This document shows, in pieces, positions 33,710-43,749 of a stretch of 64,000 nucleotides of DNA. The stretch lies in contig NZ_FCOX02000004.1 in NCBI RefSeq assembly GCF_900044055.2, forward strand, positions 124,001 to 188,000, given 5' to 3'. The DNA comes from Caballeronia calidae. Lineage in GTDB: Bacteria > Pseudomonadota > Gammaproteobacteria > Burkholderiales > Burkholderiaceae. Position 1 is the first letter of the stretch, and every line of letters starts with the position of its first letter. The notes beneath the pieces are model-generated. The model saw only the letters and a list, made by a program, of their open reading frames with translations, ran no database searches and was not told the DNA's origin. The translations under genes were made by a program, and so were the position numbers.

Positions 33710-33841
33710 GAAAAGTAGAGATCGATGCGCGCGGCACGCGCGTTCGGAGCGGACCCGCATTATCGCAGCGCAATGCCCGAATGTGCCCGCCGCGGCCGGT
33801 CCTTTCTTGACGCTCACGCGCGCCGGGCCTAGACTTTCACG

Positions 33842-34076
33842 CAGTTTTGGTGCTCGCGCGCGGATTCTCTCGTGCGCAGTTAAACGGGAAGCAGGGCGCG
33901 TTCCATTCGACCGGTCGAACGAGCGTCAACCTGCGCTGCCCCCGCAACGGTAAGCGATTCCCGCATCGGCAATGTTTTCATCGCCCGTGCGGGAAGCCGC
34001 CTTCGAGGCCACTGCGCTCATGCGGCGCGGGAAGGCGAAGCGGCGTCGTCGTCAGCCCGGATACCGGCCAGACATG
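33842..34076 (+). ncRNA. Cobalamin riboswitch upstream of cobW-cobN
   Basis: This is a long cobalamin aptamer. TTAAACGGGAAGCAGGG lies at 33880-33896, the core GCTGCCCCCGCAACGGTAAG at about 33935-33954, GAGGCCACTG at about 34005-34014, GGGAAGGCG at about 34029-34037, and the 3' GTCAGCCCGGATACCGGCC at 34051-34069. The cobW start is about 140 bases further. Limits are approximate. Confidence 0.95.
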
Positions 34077-34209
34077 AGAGGGTGCGTTGCCGCGGGGATG
34101 CGGTGCGTCCCGTGATCCATCGAATCGTGCGCTTCTCCTTTCGTCTCATCCGCGAAGCCGCTCGCATCCCGCGAGATGAAGCGCACGCACCATAAGCCCC
34201 GGAGCTACG

Positions 34210-35295
34210 ATGCAAACCCGCAAGATCCCCGTCACGGTCGTGACCGGCTTTCTCGGCAGCGGCAAGACCACATTGATGCGGCATATCCTGTCCAATGCGC
34301 AAGGCAAGCGCATCGCGGTGATCGTCAACGAGTTCGGCGAGCTCGGCATCGACGGGGAAATTTTGAAGGGCTGCGGCATCGGCTGCGACGACGAAACCGG
34401 CTCGAAGGACCGCAATCTCTATGAACTCGCGAACGGCTGTCTGTGCTGCACGGTGCAGGAAGAGTTCTATCCGGTGATGGAGCAGCTCGTCGAGCGGCGC
34501 GACAGCATCGATCACGTATTGATCGAAACCTCGGGTCTCGCGCTGCCCAAGCCGCTCGTGCAGGCATTCAACTGGCCGTCGATCAAGAACGCCTTTACCG
34601 TCGACGCGGTCGTGACCGTCGTCGATGGCCCCGCTGCCGCGAGCGGCCAGTTCGCGGCGAATCCCGTCGCCGTCGATGCGCAACGCAAGGCCGATCCGAA
34701 CCTCGATCACGAATCGCCGCTGCACGAGTTGTTCGAGGATCAGCTTGCGTCGGCGGATCTCGTCATCGTCAACAAGACCGATCTCATGGACGATGCCGCG
34801 CTGCGAAAGGTCGAAGCGCTCGTGCGCCCCGAGATTCCGCCCGAAGTGAAAGTCGTGCCCGCGCAGATGGGCAGGCTCGATGTGCATACGCTGCTCGGGC
34901 TCGAAGCGGCATCGGAAGAGAGCATTCATCTGCGGCACGATCATCACGGCTCGCCCGATGACGAAGGCCACGCCGATCATCATCACGACGAGTTCGATTC
35001 GGTCGTCGTGCAAGGCACGGTCGAATCGCGCGAGCAGGCGCTGGCGGCATTGCATGCGCTCGTCGAGCGTCACACGATCTATCGCGTGAAGGGCTTCGCC
35101 GCGTTGCCGGGCGCCGCGATGCGCCTCGTTGTGCAGGGCGTCGGACGGCGCTTCGACAGCTATTTCGATCGCCGCTGGCAAGCCGATGAAGCGAACACGC
35201 CGAGCCGCTTCGTGCTGATCGGCGAAGACCTCGAACGCGATACGCTGCAACGCGCCTTCGACGCGGCGCTTGCGAGCGCACCCGTGCAGGCGTAA
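34210..35295 (+). CDS. cobW: CobW-type GTPase metallochaperone
   Basis: This 361-residue G3E GTPase has the P-loop TGFLGSGKTTL at about 12-22, the metal-binding NGCLCC motif with Cys77, Cys79 and Cys80, VVNKTDLMDD, and a His/Asp-rich linker (RHDHHGSPDDEGHADHHHDE) at about 240-260 before the CobW C-terminal domain. It most likely delivers cobalt to the chelatase during B12 synthesis, as CobW proteins in cob operons do. The gene is riboswitch-preceded and starts the cobW-cobN-chlI-like-chlD-like operon; cobN begins five bases after it. Confidence 0.95.
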   Translation: MQTRKIPVTVVTGFLGSGKTTLMRHILSNAQGKRIAVIVNEFGELGIDGEILKGCGIGCDDETGSKDRNLYELANGCLCCTVQEEFYPVMEQLVERRDSIDHVLIETSGLALPKPLVQAFNWPSIKNAFTVDAVVTVVDGPAAASGQFAANPVAVDAQRKADPNLDHESPLHELFEDQLASADLVIVNKTDLMDDAALRKVEALVRPEIPPEVKVVPAQMGRLDVHTLLGLEAASEESIHLRHDHHGSPDDEGHADHHHDEFDSVVVQGTVESREQALAALHALVERHTIYRVKGFAALPGAAMRLVVQGVGRRFDSYFDRRWQADEANTPSRFVLIGEDLERDTLQRAFDAALASAPVQA

Positions 35296-35300
35296 CAGCG

Positions 35301-38300
35301 ATGCATCTGCTCCGCACGACACCGGGCGGCTTCGTCGACGACGCGCAGGGCGTCATGCGCATCGATCAGACGAGCGCGCCGATCGTCGTGCTCAGTTCCG
35401 CCGATACGACGCTCGCGTTGCTCGCGAGCGTGTTTCCGCGCCTGGAAGCCGGCTTTCCCGAAGTGCGGCTCGCGAATCAGGCATTCCTGCGCCAGCCTGC
35501 ATCGGTCGATTTCTATGTCGACGATGTCCTGCGTCACGCGAAGGTCGTGATCGTCGATCATCTCGGCGGCGAATCGTACTGGCCGTACGGTATCGAGCGC
35601 CTCGTCGCGCTCGCGAAGAAAGAGAAGCAGATGCTCGCGATGTTCTCGGGCGATCTGACCGAAGACCCGAATCTCATCGGCAAGAGTACGGCCGATGCGC
35701 AGTTCTGCCGCGAGTTGTCGCGCTATCTGCGCGAAGGCGGCGCGCGCAATGCGGAAGAGTTTCTGCGCTCGATCGCGCATCGCGCATTCGGCTTCGGACG
35801 CGAGCCGCAAGCGCCGAGCCCGCTGCCGGCCGTCGCGATCTATCATCCCGAGCGCGATATCGCGGCGATCGAAGACTGGCAGGCGCGCTGGACCGCAGGC
35901 GCGCCCGTCGTCGGCGTGCTGTTCTATCGCGCGCACTTGCAATCGGGCAATACCGCCGTGTTCGATGCGCTCATCGAAGCGCTCGAAAAAGAAGGCATGA
36001 ATCCGCTGCCGATCGCGATTTCGTCGCTGAAGGAAAGCGTGAGCCGCGAAGTGGTCGAGCGCTTGTGCGCCGAGCATCGCGCGTCGCTCGTGTTGAACAC
36101 GACGGCCTTTGCCGCGAGCGTGATCGGCGAGGACGAAGCCTTCGAAGTCGCGGGCGATGCGCCCGTGCTGCAAGTCATTCTGAGCGGCGGCAATCGCGAC
36201 GACTGGCAAAAGGACAATCACGGCCTCAACTCACGCGATGTCGCAATGCACGTCGCGCTGCCCGAAGTCGATGGCCGCATCATCACGCGCGCGGTGAGCT
36301 TCAAGGGCCTTGCGTATCACTGCAAGCATACGCAGGTGGATGTCGTTCGCTATCAGGCCGATGCGGAGCGCGTGCGCTTCGTGGCCGAGCTGAGCCGGCG
36401 CTGGTGCAAGCTGCGTCATACGCCGAACGCGCAGAAGCGCATCGCGCTCGTGCTCGCGAACTATCCGGCGAGCGAAGGGCGCATCGGCAATGGCGTGGGG
36501 CTGGATACGCCCGCATCGGCCATCGGCATTCTGTCGATGCTCGCGCGTGAAGGCTATCGCGTCGGCCGCATTCCCGCGAGCGGCGATGCGCTCATCGCCG
36601 CGCTGACCGAAGGCGTGACCAACGATCCTGTCGTGCGCGATCTGCGTCCCGCGTTGCAGAGCCTTTCTCTCGACGAATACGTCGATGCCTATCGCCTGCT
36701 TCCCGCCGATGCGCGCGCCGCGCTAGAAAAGACCTGGGGCGCGCCCGAAGACGACCCGACGATAAGACGCGGCCGCTTCATGATCGCGGGTTATCGCTGC
36801 GGCGAAATCTTCATCGGTATTCAGCCTTCACGCTCGCGCGAGCGCAACGATTACGCGAGCTATCACGACGCCGATCTCGTGCCGCCGCATTCGTATCTGG
36901 CGTTCTATTTCTGGCTGCGCCTGCGTTTTCAGGCGGATGCGCTCGTGCATGTGGGCAAGCACGGCAATCTCGAATGGCTGCCGGGCAAGAGCGTGGCGTT
37001 GTCGTCGTCGTGCTGGCCCGATGCGATTCTCGGGCCGATGCCGCATCTCTATCCGTTCATCGTGAACGATCCGGGCGAAGGCAGTCAGGCGAAGCGCCGC
37101 GCGCAGGCGGTCATCATCGATCATCTGATGCCGCCGCTCACGCGCGCCGAAAACTACGGGCCTTTGCAGGATCTCGAGCGTCAGGTCGACGAATACTACG
37201 AAGCGCTGATGGTCGATGCGCGCCGTGCGAAGCTCTTGCGCAAGTCGATTCTCGCGAACATCGTCGAGAACAGGCTGCATGAAGAACTCGGGCTGGACGC
37301 GCCGCGCGATATCGCCGGCGAAGATGCGCTGCTCACGCGCGCCGATGCCTATCTCTGCGAGCTGAAGGAAGCGCAGATTCGCGACGGCCTGCATGTGTTC
37401 GGCGTGTCGCCGCAAGGCGTGCAGCGGCGCGACACGCTGCTCGCGCTCGGCCGCTTTCCGATCGGCGACGGGCAAGGCGCGAACGCGAGCCTCATCACGG
37501 CGATCGCGCGCGATCTGCAACTCCCCGATGCCTTCGATCCGCTCGATGCCGACTGGTCCGCGCCGTGGGACGGGCCGCGCCCGCACGCGCTCGCCGAAGT
37601 CAGCGACGCGCCGTGGCGCCATCACGGCGATACGCGCGAGCGTCTCGAATCGTTAGCGATGCAACTATTGTCGGACGATGATGCCCACGCGCCCGGTCCG
37701 CATGCCGCGCTCGTGCTCGAACGACTGCGCGGCGACGTGCTCGCGCGGCTCGACGCATGCGGGCCGCAAGAGCTGATGCAACTGAAGCGCGGCCTCGAAG
37801 GACGTTTCGTGCCGCCGGGGCCGAGCGGCTCGCCTTCGCGCGGCAGGCCGGATGTGTTGCCCACGGGACGCAACTTCTATTCCGTCGATACACGCGCGCT
37901 GCCGACGCAAGCTGCATGGTCGCTCGGCGTGAAATCCGCGAATGCATTGGTCGAGCGCCACGTGCAGGATCACGGCGATTTCCCGCGTGCGATCGGCTTG
38001 TCGGTGTGGGGCACGGCGACGATGCGCACCGGCGGCGACGATATCGCGCAGGCGTTCGCGCTGATCGGCGTGCGGCCGAAGTGGGCGGCGGGCAGCCATC
38101 GCGTGACCGACTTCGAGATACTGCCGATCTCCATCTTCAACCGGCCGCGCATCGATGTGACGCTGCGCGTGTCGGGCTTCTTCCGCGATGCGTTCGCGAA
38201 TCTGATGCATCTCTTCGATGCGGCCGTGCAGGCCGTCGCCGAACTCGACGACGAGCCCGCCGACGTGAACCCGATCCGCGCACGCATTCTGCGCGAGCGC

Positions 38301-39077
38301 GACGAGCTGATCGCGCGCGGCGTCGATGCGAAGGATGCGCGGCGGCGCGCGGGCTGGCGTGTGTTCAGCACGAAGCCGGGCGCATACGGCGCGGGGCTGC
38401 AGGAGTTGATCGATGCAAGGCAGTGGCAGACCGACGCCGATCTCTCCGCCGCCTATCAAAGCACCGGTGGTTACGCGTACTCGCAAGGCGGCGATGGCGT
38501 GGAGGCGCGCGCGAGCTTCGGCACGCGGCTTTCGAACCTCGATGTCGTGCTGCAAAACCAGGATAACCGCGAACACGATCTGCTCGATTCGAACGACTAT
38601 CATCAGTTTCAGGGCGGCATGGTTGCAGCCGTGCGTTACCTGTCGGGCGTGCAGCCGCAGACGTACAACGCGGATCACAGCAATCCCGCCGCGCCGCGCG
38701 TGCGCACGCTGAATGAAGAGATCGCGCGCGTGGTGCGCTCGCGCGTCGTCAATCCGAAGTGGATCGATGGCGTGAAGCGTCATGGCTACAAGGGCGCGTC
38801 CGAGCTTGCCGCGACGGTCGACTATCTCTTCGGCTATGACGCGACGGCGCGCGTCGTGTCGGATCATCAGTACGCGCTCGTCACCGATGCCTATGTGAAC
38901 GACGTGGACACGCGCGCGTTCATCACGGCGCACAATCCGCACGCGCTGCAATCGATCTGCGAGCGCCTGCTCGAAGCGATGGAGCGCGGCTTGTGGCAGG
39001 AACCCGCTGGCTATCGCGAGCAGGTCGAACGGCATCTGCTCGATGTCGAACAGCGAATCGAAGGCCGACAGTCTTGA
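35301..39077 (+). CDS. cobN: Cobaltochelatase large subunit CobN
   Basis: With 1258 residues it has the length of CobN and the characteristic segments VGKHGNLEWLPGKSVALS (substrate-site region), PHLYPFIVNDPGEGSQAKRR and FQGGMVAAVRYLSGVQPQTY. CobN/ChlH-type subunits bind the corrin ring and insert cobalt into hydrogenobyrinate a,c-diamide, with ATP hydrolysed by AAA+ partners. Here the partners are the two following genes (ChlI-like and ChlD-like) rather than CobS/CobT. The stop overlaps the TTG start of the ATPase. Confidence 0.96.
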   Translation: MHLLRTTPGGFVDDAQGVMRIDQTSAPIVVLSSADTTLALLASVFPRLEAGFPEVRLANQAFLRQPASVDFYVDDVLRHAKVVIVDHLGGESYWPYGIERLVALAKKEKQMLAMFSGDLTEDPNLIGKSTADAQFCRELSRYLREGGARNAEEFLRSIAHRAFGFGREPQAPSPLPAVAIYHPERDIAAIEDWQARWTAGAPVVGVLFYRAHLQSGNTAVFDALIEALEKEGMNPLPIAISSLKESVSREVVERLCAEHRASLVLNTTAFAASVIGEDEAFEVAGDAPVLQVILSGGNRDDWQKDNHGLNSRDVAMHVALPEVDGRIITRAVSFKGLAYHCKHTQVDVVRYQADAERVRFVAELSRRWCKLRHTPNAQKRIALVLANYPASEGRIGNGVGLDTPASAIGILSMLAREGYRVGRIPASGDALIAALTEGVTNDPVVRDLRPALQSLSLDEYVDAYRLLPADARAALEKTWGAPEDDPTIRRGRFMIAGYRCGEIFIGIQPSRSRERNDYASYHDADLVPPHSYLAFYFWLRLRFQADALVHVGKHGNLEWLPGKSVALSSSCWPDAILGPMPHLYPFIVNDPGEGSQAKRRAQAVIIDHLMPPLTRAENYGPLQDLERQVDEYYEALMVDARRAKLLRKSILANIVENRLHEELGLDAPRDIAGEDALLTRADAYLCELKEAQIRDGLHVFGVSPQGVQRRDTLLALGRFPIGDGQGANASLITAIARDLQLPDAFDPLDADWSAPWDGPRPHALAEVSDAPWRHHGDTRERLESLAMQLLSDDDAHAPGPHAALVLERLRGDVLARLDACGPQELMQLKRGLEGRFVPPGPSGSPSRGRPDVLPTGRNFYSVDTRALPTQAAWSLGVKSANALVERHVQDHGDFPRAIGLSVWGTATMRTGGDDIAQAFALIGVRPKWAAGSHRVTDFEILPISIFNRPRIDVTLRVSGFFRDAFANLMHLFDAAVQAVAELDDEPADVNPIRARILRERDELIARGVDAKDARRRAGWRVFSTKPGAYGAGLQELIDARQWQTDADLSAAYQSTGGYAYSQGGDGVEARASFGTRLSNLDVVLQNQDNREHDLLDSNDYHQFQGGMVAAVRYLSGVQPQTYNADHSNPAAPRVRTLNEEIARVVRSRVVNPKWIDGVKRHGYKGASELAATVDYLFGYDATARVVSDHQYALVTDAYVNDVDTRAFITAHNPHALQSICERLLEAMERGLWQEPAGYREQVERHLLDVEQRIEGRQS

Positions 39078-40081
39078 ACGAAACCATTTCATCTCCGGTA
39101 TTTCCTTTCTCAGCGCTCGTCGCGCAAGCGCCCTTGCAGCAGGCACTTTTGCTGGCGGCGGTCGATCCGTCGATCGGCGGCGTGCTCGTCAGCGGGCCGC
39201 GCGGCACGGCGAAATCCACGGCGGCGCGCGCGCTCGCGGAGCTGATGCCCGAAGGAAAGTTCGTCACCTTGCCGCTCGGCGCGAGCGAGGAGCAACTGAT
39301 CGGCACGCTCGATATTCAAAGCGCATTGCGCGATGGCGGCGTGAAGTTCTCGCCGGGGCTGCTTGCGAAAGCGCACCTGGGCGTGCTGTATGTCGATGAA
39401 GTCAATCTGCTGCCGAATCCGCTCGTCGATCAGTTGCTCGATGTCGCCGCGAGCGGCGTGAACATCGTCGAGCGCGATGGCATTTCGCATCGGCATGACG
39501 CGCGTTTCGTGCTGATCGGCACGATGAATCCCGAAGAGGGCGAACTGCGTCCGCAATTGCTCGATCGCTTCGGGCTCGCCGTGGAGATGAGCAATTGCTT
39601 CGATGCGAGTGTGCGGCAGCGCATCGTAAAGGCGCGCCTCGCATTCGATGCCGGTCCCGATGCGTTTCGCGCGCGGCATGAAAGCGAGCAGGCGTCATTG
39701 AACCAGCGCATTCACGCGGCGCGCGCAGCGCTTTCGACCTTCGATTTCGACGACGCCGTTCATGCGCGCGTGAGCGAGCTTTGCATCGCGGCGCATGTCG
39801 ACGGCTTGCGTGCCGATATCGTGATGCTGCGCGCGGCGCGGGCGCTGGCCGCATTCGAGAGCGCTTCGAGCGTGGGCGTGACGCATGTCGAGCGCGTTGC
39901 GGATGCGGTGTTGAAGCATCGTCGCAGGGAAGCTCACGCGTCATCGCCGGATCATGCGGAGCGTGAATCAGCACCGCGCGAGACGAACGCGGGCGATTCG
40001 GATTGGGGCTACCTGCCGCCCGAGCCTGCGGGCACCGTGAAGGTCAAGCAAGTGAGGCCGCTCGCCGCAAAAAAAGCCTGA
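39074..40081 (+). CDS. ChlI/BchI-like AAA+ ATPase, chelatase partner of CobN
   Basis: From TTG 39074, which overlaps the cobN stop (TTGA), the product has 335 residues. AAA+ motifs are GVLVSGPRGTAKSTAARA (Walker A), LGVLYVDEVNLLPNPLVDQL (Walker B with the ChlI helix) and LIGTMNPEEGELRPQLLDRF (sensor 1 and arginine finger region). It resembles the I subunit of magnesium chelatase. In many proteobacteria a ChlI/ChlD-like pair accompanies CobN in place of CobS/CobT. The Pro/Lys-rich C-terminus is unlike ChlI. No in-frame ATG occurs before the domain. Confidence 0.88.
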   Translation: MNETISSPVFPFSALVAQAPLQQALLLAAVDPSIGGVLVSGPRGTAKSTAARALAELMPEGKFVTLPLGASEEQLIGTLDIQSALRDGGVKFSPGLLAKAHLGVLYVDEVNLLPNPLVDQLLDVAASGVNIVERDGISHRHDARFVLIGTMNPEEGELRPQLLDRFGLAVEMSNCFDASVRQRIVKARLAFDAGPDAFRARHESEQASLNQRIHAARAALSTFDFDDAVHARVSELCIAAHVDGLRADIVMLRAARALAAFESASSVGVTHVERVADAVLKHRRREAHASSPDHAERESAPRETNAGDSDWGYLPPEPAGTVKVKQVRPLAAKKA

Positions 40082-40776
40082 GCCATCGAAGGCACGACGC
40101 GGATGCCTTCGACACAGGGCATCGCCTTCGATGGAACGAAACGCGTTCCAAAGGCCGCTTCGCCGCGCGCGAGGGCGAGGAGAGCACGGCCATCGACTGG
40201 ATAGCGACGTTGCGTGCGAAGCGTTCCGCGCGTCTCGATGCACATCATCTTCGCTATCGGCGCACGCAGGCCGAGGGCGCAATGCTGCATTGCTTCGTGC
40301 TCGACTGCTCGGGTTCGATGCTCGCGGGCGAGCGGCTCGCGCGCGCGAAAGGCATGCTCGTCGCGTTGTTCGATCGGGCTTATCGCGAGCGTGCGGAGAT
40401 CGCGCTCGTGTGCTTCGGCGGCGGGCGGGCGGAGGTGCGTCGTCAGCCTGGCGCGGCGCATTGGTTCAATGAGCGCTGGATCGCGCCGATCGGCGGTGGT
40501 GGCGGCACGCCGCTCGCGCTCGGTTTGTCGAGTGCGGAAACCGTGCTTGCGCGCGCGGCGCGGCGCAGGCCGTCGCAACAGCGCTGGCTGTGGCTGCTGA
40601 CCGACGGGCGCACGAATGAACGGCCCGCTGCGCCGTCGTCGGCGGATGAGATCGTCGTTGTGGATTTCGAAGAGGGGATGGTGCGAGCCGGGCGCGGCGA
40701 ATCGCTAGCGCGCGACTGGGACGCGCAATACGTCACCGCCGACGCGCTGTCCTACTCATACCAGCGCGGCGTATAA
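40078..40776 (+). CDS. VWA-domain (ChlD-like) chelatase subunit, start unclear
   Basis: A von Willebrand A domain with the MIDAS motif D-C-S-G-S in HCFVLDCSGSMLAGERLARA, then FDRAYRERAEIALVCFGGG and a second-loop segment GGGGTPLALGLSSAE. The D subunit of Mg-chelatase-like systems uses this domain to dock on the AAA+ ring. The family-like part appears to begin by about 40140. The frame is entered by CTG at 40078 (CTGA overlap with the ATPase stop) or by TTG at 40003, deep inside the ATPase gene; no ATG lies before 40282. The true start is unresolved. It overlaps cobJ convergently by 25 bases. Confidence 0.82.
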   Translation: MSHRRHDADAFDTGHRLRWNETRSKGRFAAREGEESTAIDWIATLRAKRSARLDAHHLRYRRTQAEGAMLHCFVLDCSGSMLAGERLARAKGMLVALFDRAYRERAEIALVCFGGGRAEVRRQPGAAHWFNERWIAPIGGGGGTPLALGLSSAETVLARAARRRPSQQRWLWLLTDGRTNERPAAPSSADEIVVVDFEEGMVRAGRGESLARDWDAQYVTADALSYSYQRGV

Positions 40777-42404
40777 ACCCAATCCCCGACAACGCGCGTC
40801 GTCGATGATCCGACGATCACCATCGTTCGCATATCGACGAGTTCGCTTTTCAACTCGCCGAGCGTCACCACGCGCAAGGTCTCGGCAGGCCGCCCGATAT
40901 CGCGCCCGAGCACAACGGGCGTCTTCGAATCCCGAAATCGCTTCACGATCTCCATCGCGCGATCGAACTGCCATGGCCGCGCCTTCGACAGCGGGTTATA
41001 GAACGCCATCACGAGATCCGCTTCGCCCGCATGCGCGATGCGCTTCTCGATCACGCTCCACGGCTTGAGGTTATCCGACAGCGACAACACGCAAAAGTCA
41101 TGGCCCAGCGGCGCGCCCGCACGCGCGGCCGTCGCGAGCGATGCCGACACGCCGGGCACGATCGCGAGCTTCACGGTGCTCCATTCGGGATGCGCCGCGC
41201 GTCCTTCGTCGAGCGCTTCGAGCACGGCTGCCGCCATCGCGAAGACGCCGGGATCGCCCGACGACACCACGACCACGCGCCGTCCCTCGCTCGCGAGTTC
41301 GAACGCATGACGCGCGCGCTGCAGCTCTTCGCGGTTGTCCGTCATGTGCACGCGTTGTTCGTCGCGAAACGGCCCGGCCATGCGCACATAGGTTTCGTAG
41401 CCGAGCACGTCCTGCGCAGCGCCGAGCGCGGCGCGCGCGGCGGGCGTCATCAGTTCCGCGCTGCCGGGGCCGAGTCCGATCACGGTCAGCGTGCCGCGTG
41501 CGCGGCCTGTCGATTGCACGTCGACGGGCGCATCGCCGACGTGCAGCGCGATACCTTGCACATCGCTGGCATCGAAGGGCGCGGCATCGCAGAAGCGCAG
41601 CGGCACATTCAACGCGCGCGCGGCATCGTCGAGCGAGGGCGAAGCCATGTCACGCACAGGCGCGGTCAACGCTGCAAGCGCAAGCGGCGACAAACCGCGT
41701 TCGCGCATCGCGAGACGCACGCGTTCGGCGATGTTTTCGCCGGAAGATGCATTGCCGATCCACGCCAGCACGCAACGGGGATGAATCACGAGACTGTCTG
41801 CATCGTTCGCGACGAGCGGCGTGATGCGCACGGCAAGACGCGCATCGTCGGCGCGGGGCAGGGCGGCATCGTCGAGCCAGGGCGCGCGGCCTTCGATGCG
41901 CGTCGTCGCGCCCGCCAGCAGGTCCGACACGAAGCGCTTGCCCTGTTCGATATCCGCGAGCGCATAACCTTCCGGCGGCGCGAGCAGACATTGACCGAAG
42001 CGCAATTCGCCGCTCGTCGTGATCGCGGGCGCGACGTCGAGCGCAATGCCGATCTCGCGCGCCAGCACGTTCACGCCACTCATTCCGCCGATGAGCGGCA
42101 CGACCGCGCTGCCGTCCTGCGCGACCGCGAGCACGGGCGGCTCGGCCTCCTTGTCGATGAGACAAGCCGCGAGCGCGCGAATCACGATGCCCGCCGAACA
42201 CAGCGCGACGATCGGCACGTCCGCTCGATACAACTCGCGCACGTGCGCGCCGAAGTCGTCGTAAGCGATATCCGCGCTCACGCGATTCGCGAGTCCATGC
42301 ACGCGCGCTTCAGGAAAGCGCGCCTGAATGTGCCGCGCGGTATCGATCGCGGCGGGGCCGAGCACGACGATCGCCATCGATGCAGAAGCATTCACGCCCG
42401 CCAT
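40752..42404 (-). CDS. cobJ: CbiG-CobJ fusion: precorrin-3B C17-methyltransferase
   Basis: This 550-residue fusion has a CbiG-like domain in residues about 10-295 ([47 protein letters not shown]). Residues 304-550 are a SAM methyltransferase of the corrin family ([53 protein letters not shown]). CobJ methylates C17 and contracts the ring to precorrin-4. The CbiG part belongs to the delta-lactone-opening hydrolase of the anaerobic route; fused CbiG-CobJ proteins occur in Pseudomonas. The CbiG glycine loop reads GGMSGVN where GGHxGAN is usual. It overlaps cobI by 13 bases and is the last gene of the riboswitch-controlled cobGHIJ operon. Confidence 0.94.
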   Translation of the reverse strand: MAGVNASASMAIVVLGPAAIDTARHIQARFPEARVHGLANRVSADIAYDDFGAHVRELYRADVPIVALCSAGIVIRALAACLIDKEAEPPVLAVAQDGSAVVPLIGGMSGVNVLAREIGIALDVAPAITTSGELRFGQCLLAPPEGYALADIEQGKRFVSDLLAGATTRIEGRAPWLDDAALPRADDARLAVRITPLVANDADSLVIHPRCVLAWIGNASSGENIAERVRLAMRERGLSPLALAALTAPVRDMASPSLDDAARALNVPLRFCDAAPFDASDVQGIALHVGDAPVDVQSTGRARGTLTVIGLGPGSAELMTPAARAALGAAQDVLGYETYVRMAGPFRDEQRVHMTDNREELQRARHAFELASEGRRVVVVSSGDPGVFAMAAAVLEALDEGRAAHPEWSTVKLAIVPGVSASLATAARAGAPLGHDFCVLSLSDNLKPWSVIEKRIAHAGEADLVMAFYNPLSKARPWQFDRAMEIVKRFRDSKTPVVLGRDIGRPAETLRVVTLGELKSELVDMRTMVIVGSSTTRVVGDWVYTPRWYE

Positions 42405-43120
42405 TTTTTCCCCGGCACGACGAGCAGCGAAAAATACGGCGACGCCATCGGATCGACTTCATCGAGCGGCACGATGCGCTGATTGGCCATCGTCGCGCGC
42501 TCGACATACAGCGCGCGTTCATCGAGGCCGAGCTCCGCGAGCACGCGCCGCACTTTGTCGAAATTGCGGCCGAGCTTCATGACGACGGCCGCATCCGCCG
42601 CTTCGAGGCGGCGCTTCAGTTCGTCTTTCGGCAGCACGCCCGACAGCACCGACAAGCTCTGATTGCGATACACGAGCGGCACGCCCAGCACCGCGACGCC
42701 GCCGAGCATCGAGCAGACGCCAGGCACGACATGCGCGTCGAAGCGCCCGGCGAGACGATCGTGCAGATACATGTACGAGCCGTAGAAGAACGGATCGCCT
42801 TCGCAGATCACCGCGACATCGCGGCCCGCTTCGAGATGACCGGAGATCGTGAGCGCGGCTTCGTCGTAGAACGCGCTGATGATCGTTTCGTAGCAGAGCG
42901 GCGGTTCGAGCGCTTCCGTCGTCACTGGATAAACGAGCGGCAGGCGCGTCTGTGCATCGTCGAGATGCGATTCGATGATGCCGAACGCATTGCCCTTCTT
43001 GCCCTTCGCGACGAAATACGCGACGACCGGCGCGGCCTTCAGAAGCCGCAGCGCCTTCACCGTGATCAGTTCGGGATCGCCGGGACCGACGCCCAGACCA
43101 TAGAGACGTCCGCTCATCAT
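42392..43120 (-). CDS. cobI: Precorrin-2 C20-methyltransferase
   Basis: The protein has 242 residues of the tetrapyrrole methylase fold: [21 protein letters not shown] at the start (part), [20 protein letters not shown] and [19 protein letters not shown]. It adds a methyl from SAM at C20 of precorrin-2 to give precorrin-3A. GGAGG lies five bases before ATG 43120, whose G overlaps the cobH stop region. Third gene of cobG-cobH-cobI-cobJ. Confidence 0.95.
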   Translation of the reverse strand: MMSGRLYGLGVGPGDPELITVKALRLLKAAPVVAYFVAKGKKGNAFGIIESHLDDAQTRLPLVYPVTTEALEPPLCYETIISAFYDEAALTISGHLEAGRDVAVICEGDPFFYGSYMYLHDRLAGRFDAHVVPGVCSMLGGVAVLGVPLVYRNQSLSVLSGVLPKDELKRRLEAADAAVVMKLGRNFDKVRRVLAELGLDERALYVERATMANQRIVPLDEVDPMASPYFSLLVVPGKKWRA

Positions 43121-43749
43121 TCGGCCTCCGAGGCAAGTGCGTTCACCGCTGCCGCCGCCATCGCGCTGCCGCCGCGCCGGCCGAGCAGCGCGACGAAGGG
43201 CACGCCGCGGCTGTCGGCGGCGAGCATCGCCTTCGATTCCGCCGCGCCGATGAAGCCGACCGGAAAGCCCAGTATGAGCGCGGGCTTCGGCGCGCCCGCA
43301 TCGAGCATGTCGAGCAGATGGAAGAGCGCGGTCGGCGCATTGCCGATCGCGACGATCGCGCCTTCGAGATGCGGCCGCCAGAGTTCGAGCGCGGCGGCCG
43401 AGCGCGTGTTGTTCATCGCGCGGGCGCGCTCGGCGATCGACGGATCGCTCAATGTGCAGATCACGCGGTTATCGGCGGGCAGGCGCGCGCGCGTGATGCC
43501 TTCGGCGACCATGCGCGCGTCGCACAGAATCGGCGCGCCGGCGGCGAGCGCGCGGCGGCCCGCGCTGCCCGCGCCGGCAGAAAAGCGCAGATCGCTCGCG
43601 ATATCGACCATGCCGCATGCATGGATCAGGCGCACCGCGAGTTTTTCGAGGTCGGCGGGAACGGCGGCGAGGTCGGCTTCGGCGCGGATCGTCGCAAAGG
43701 ACTGGCGATAGATCTCCGCGCCGTCGCGGATGTAGTCAGGCATCGGCAT
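43117..43749 (-). CDS. cobH: Precorrin-8X methylmutase
   Basis: The protein has 210 residues. The catalytic His is at position 43 in [17 protein letters not shown], matching His43 of the Pseudomonas denitrificans enzyme. [21 protein letters not shown] and [17 protein letters not shown] are also conserved. It moves the C11 methyl to C12, forming hydrogenobyrinate. The start overlaps the end of cobG by 14 bases and the stop overlaps cobI, so coupling is tight. Confidence 0.95.
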   Translation of the reverse strand: MPMPDYIRDGAEIYRQSFATIRAEADLAAVPADLEKLAVRLIHACGMVDIASDLRFSAGAGSAGRRALAAGAPILCDARMVAEGITRARLPADNRVICTLSDPSIAERARAMNNTRSAAALELWRPHLEGAIVAIGNAPTALFHLLDMLDAGAPKPALILGFPVGFIGAAESKAMLAADSRGVPFVALLGRRGGSAMAAAAVNALASEAE

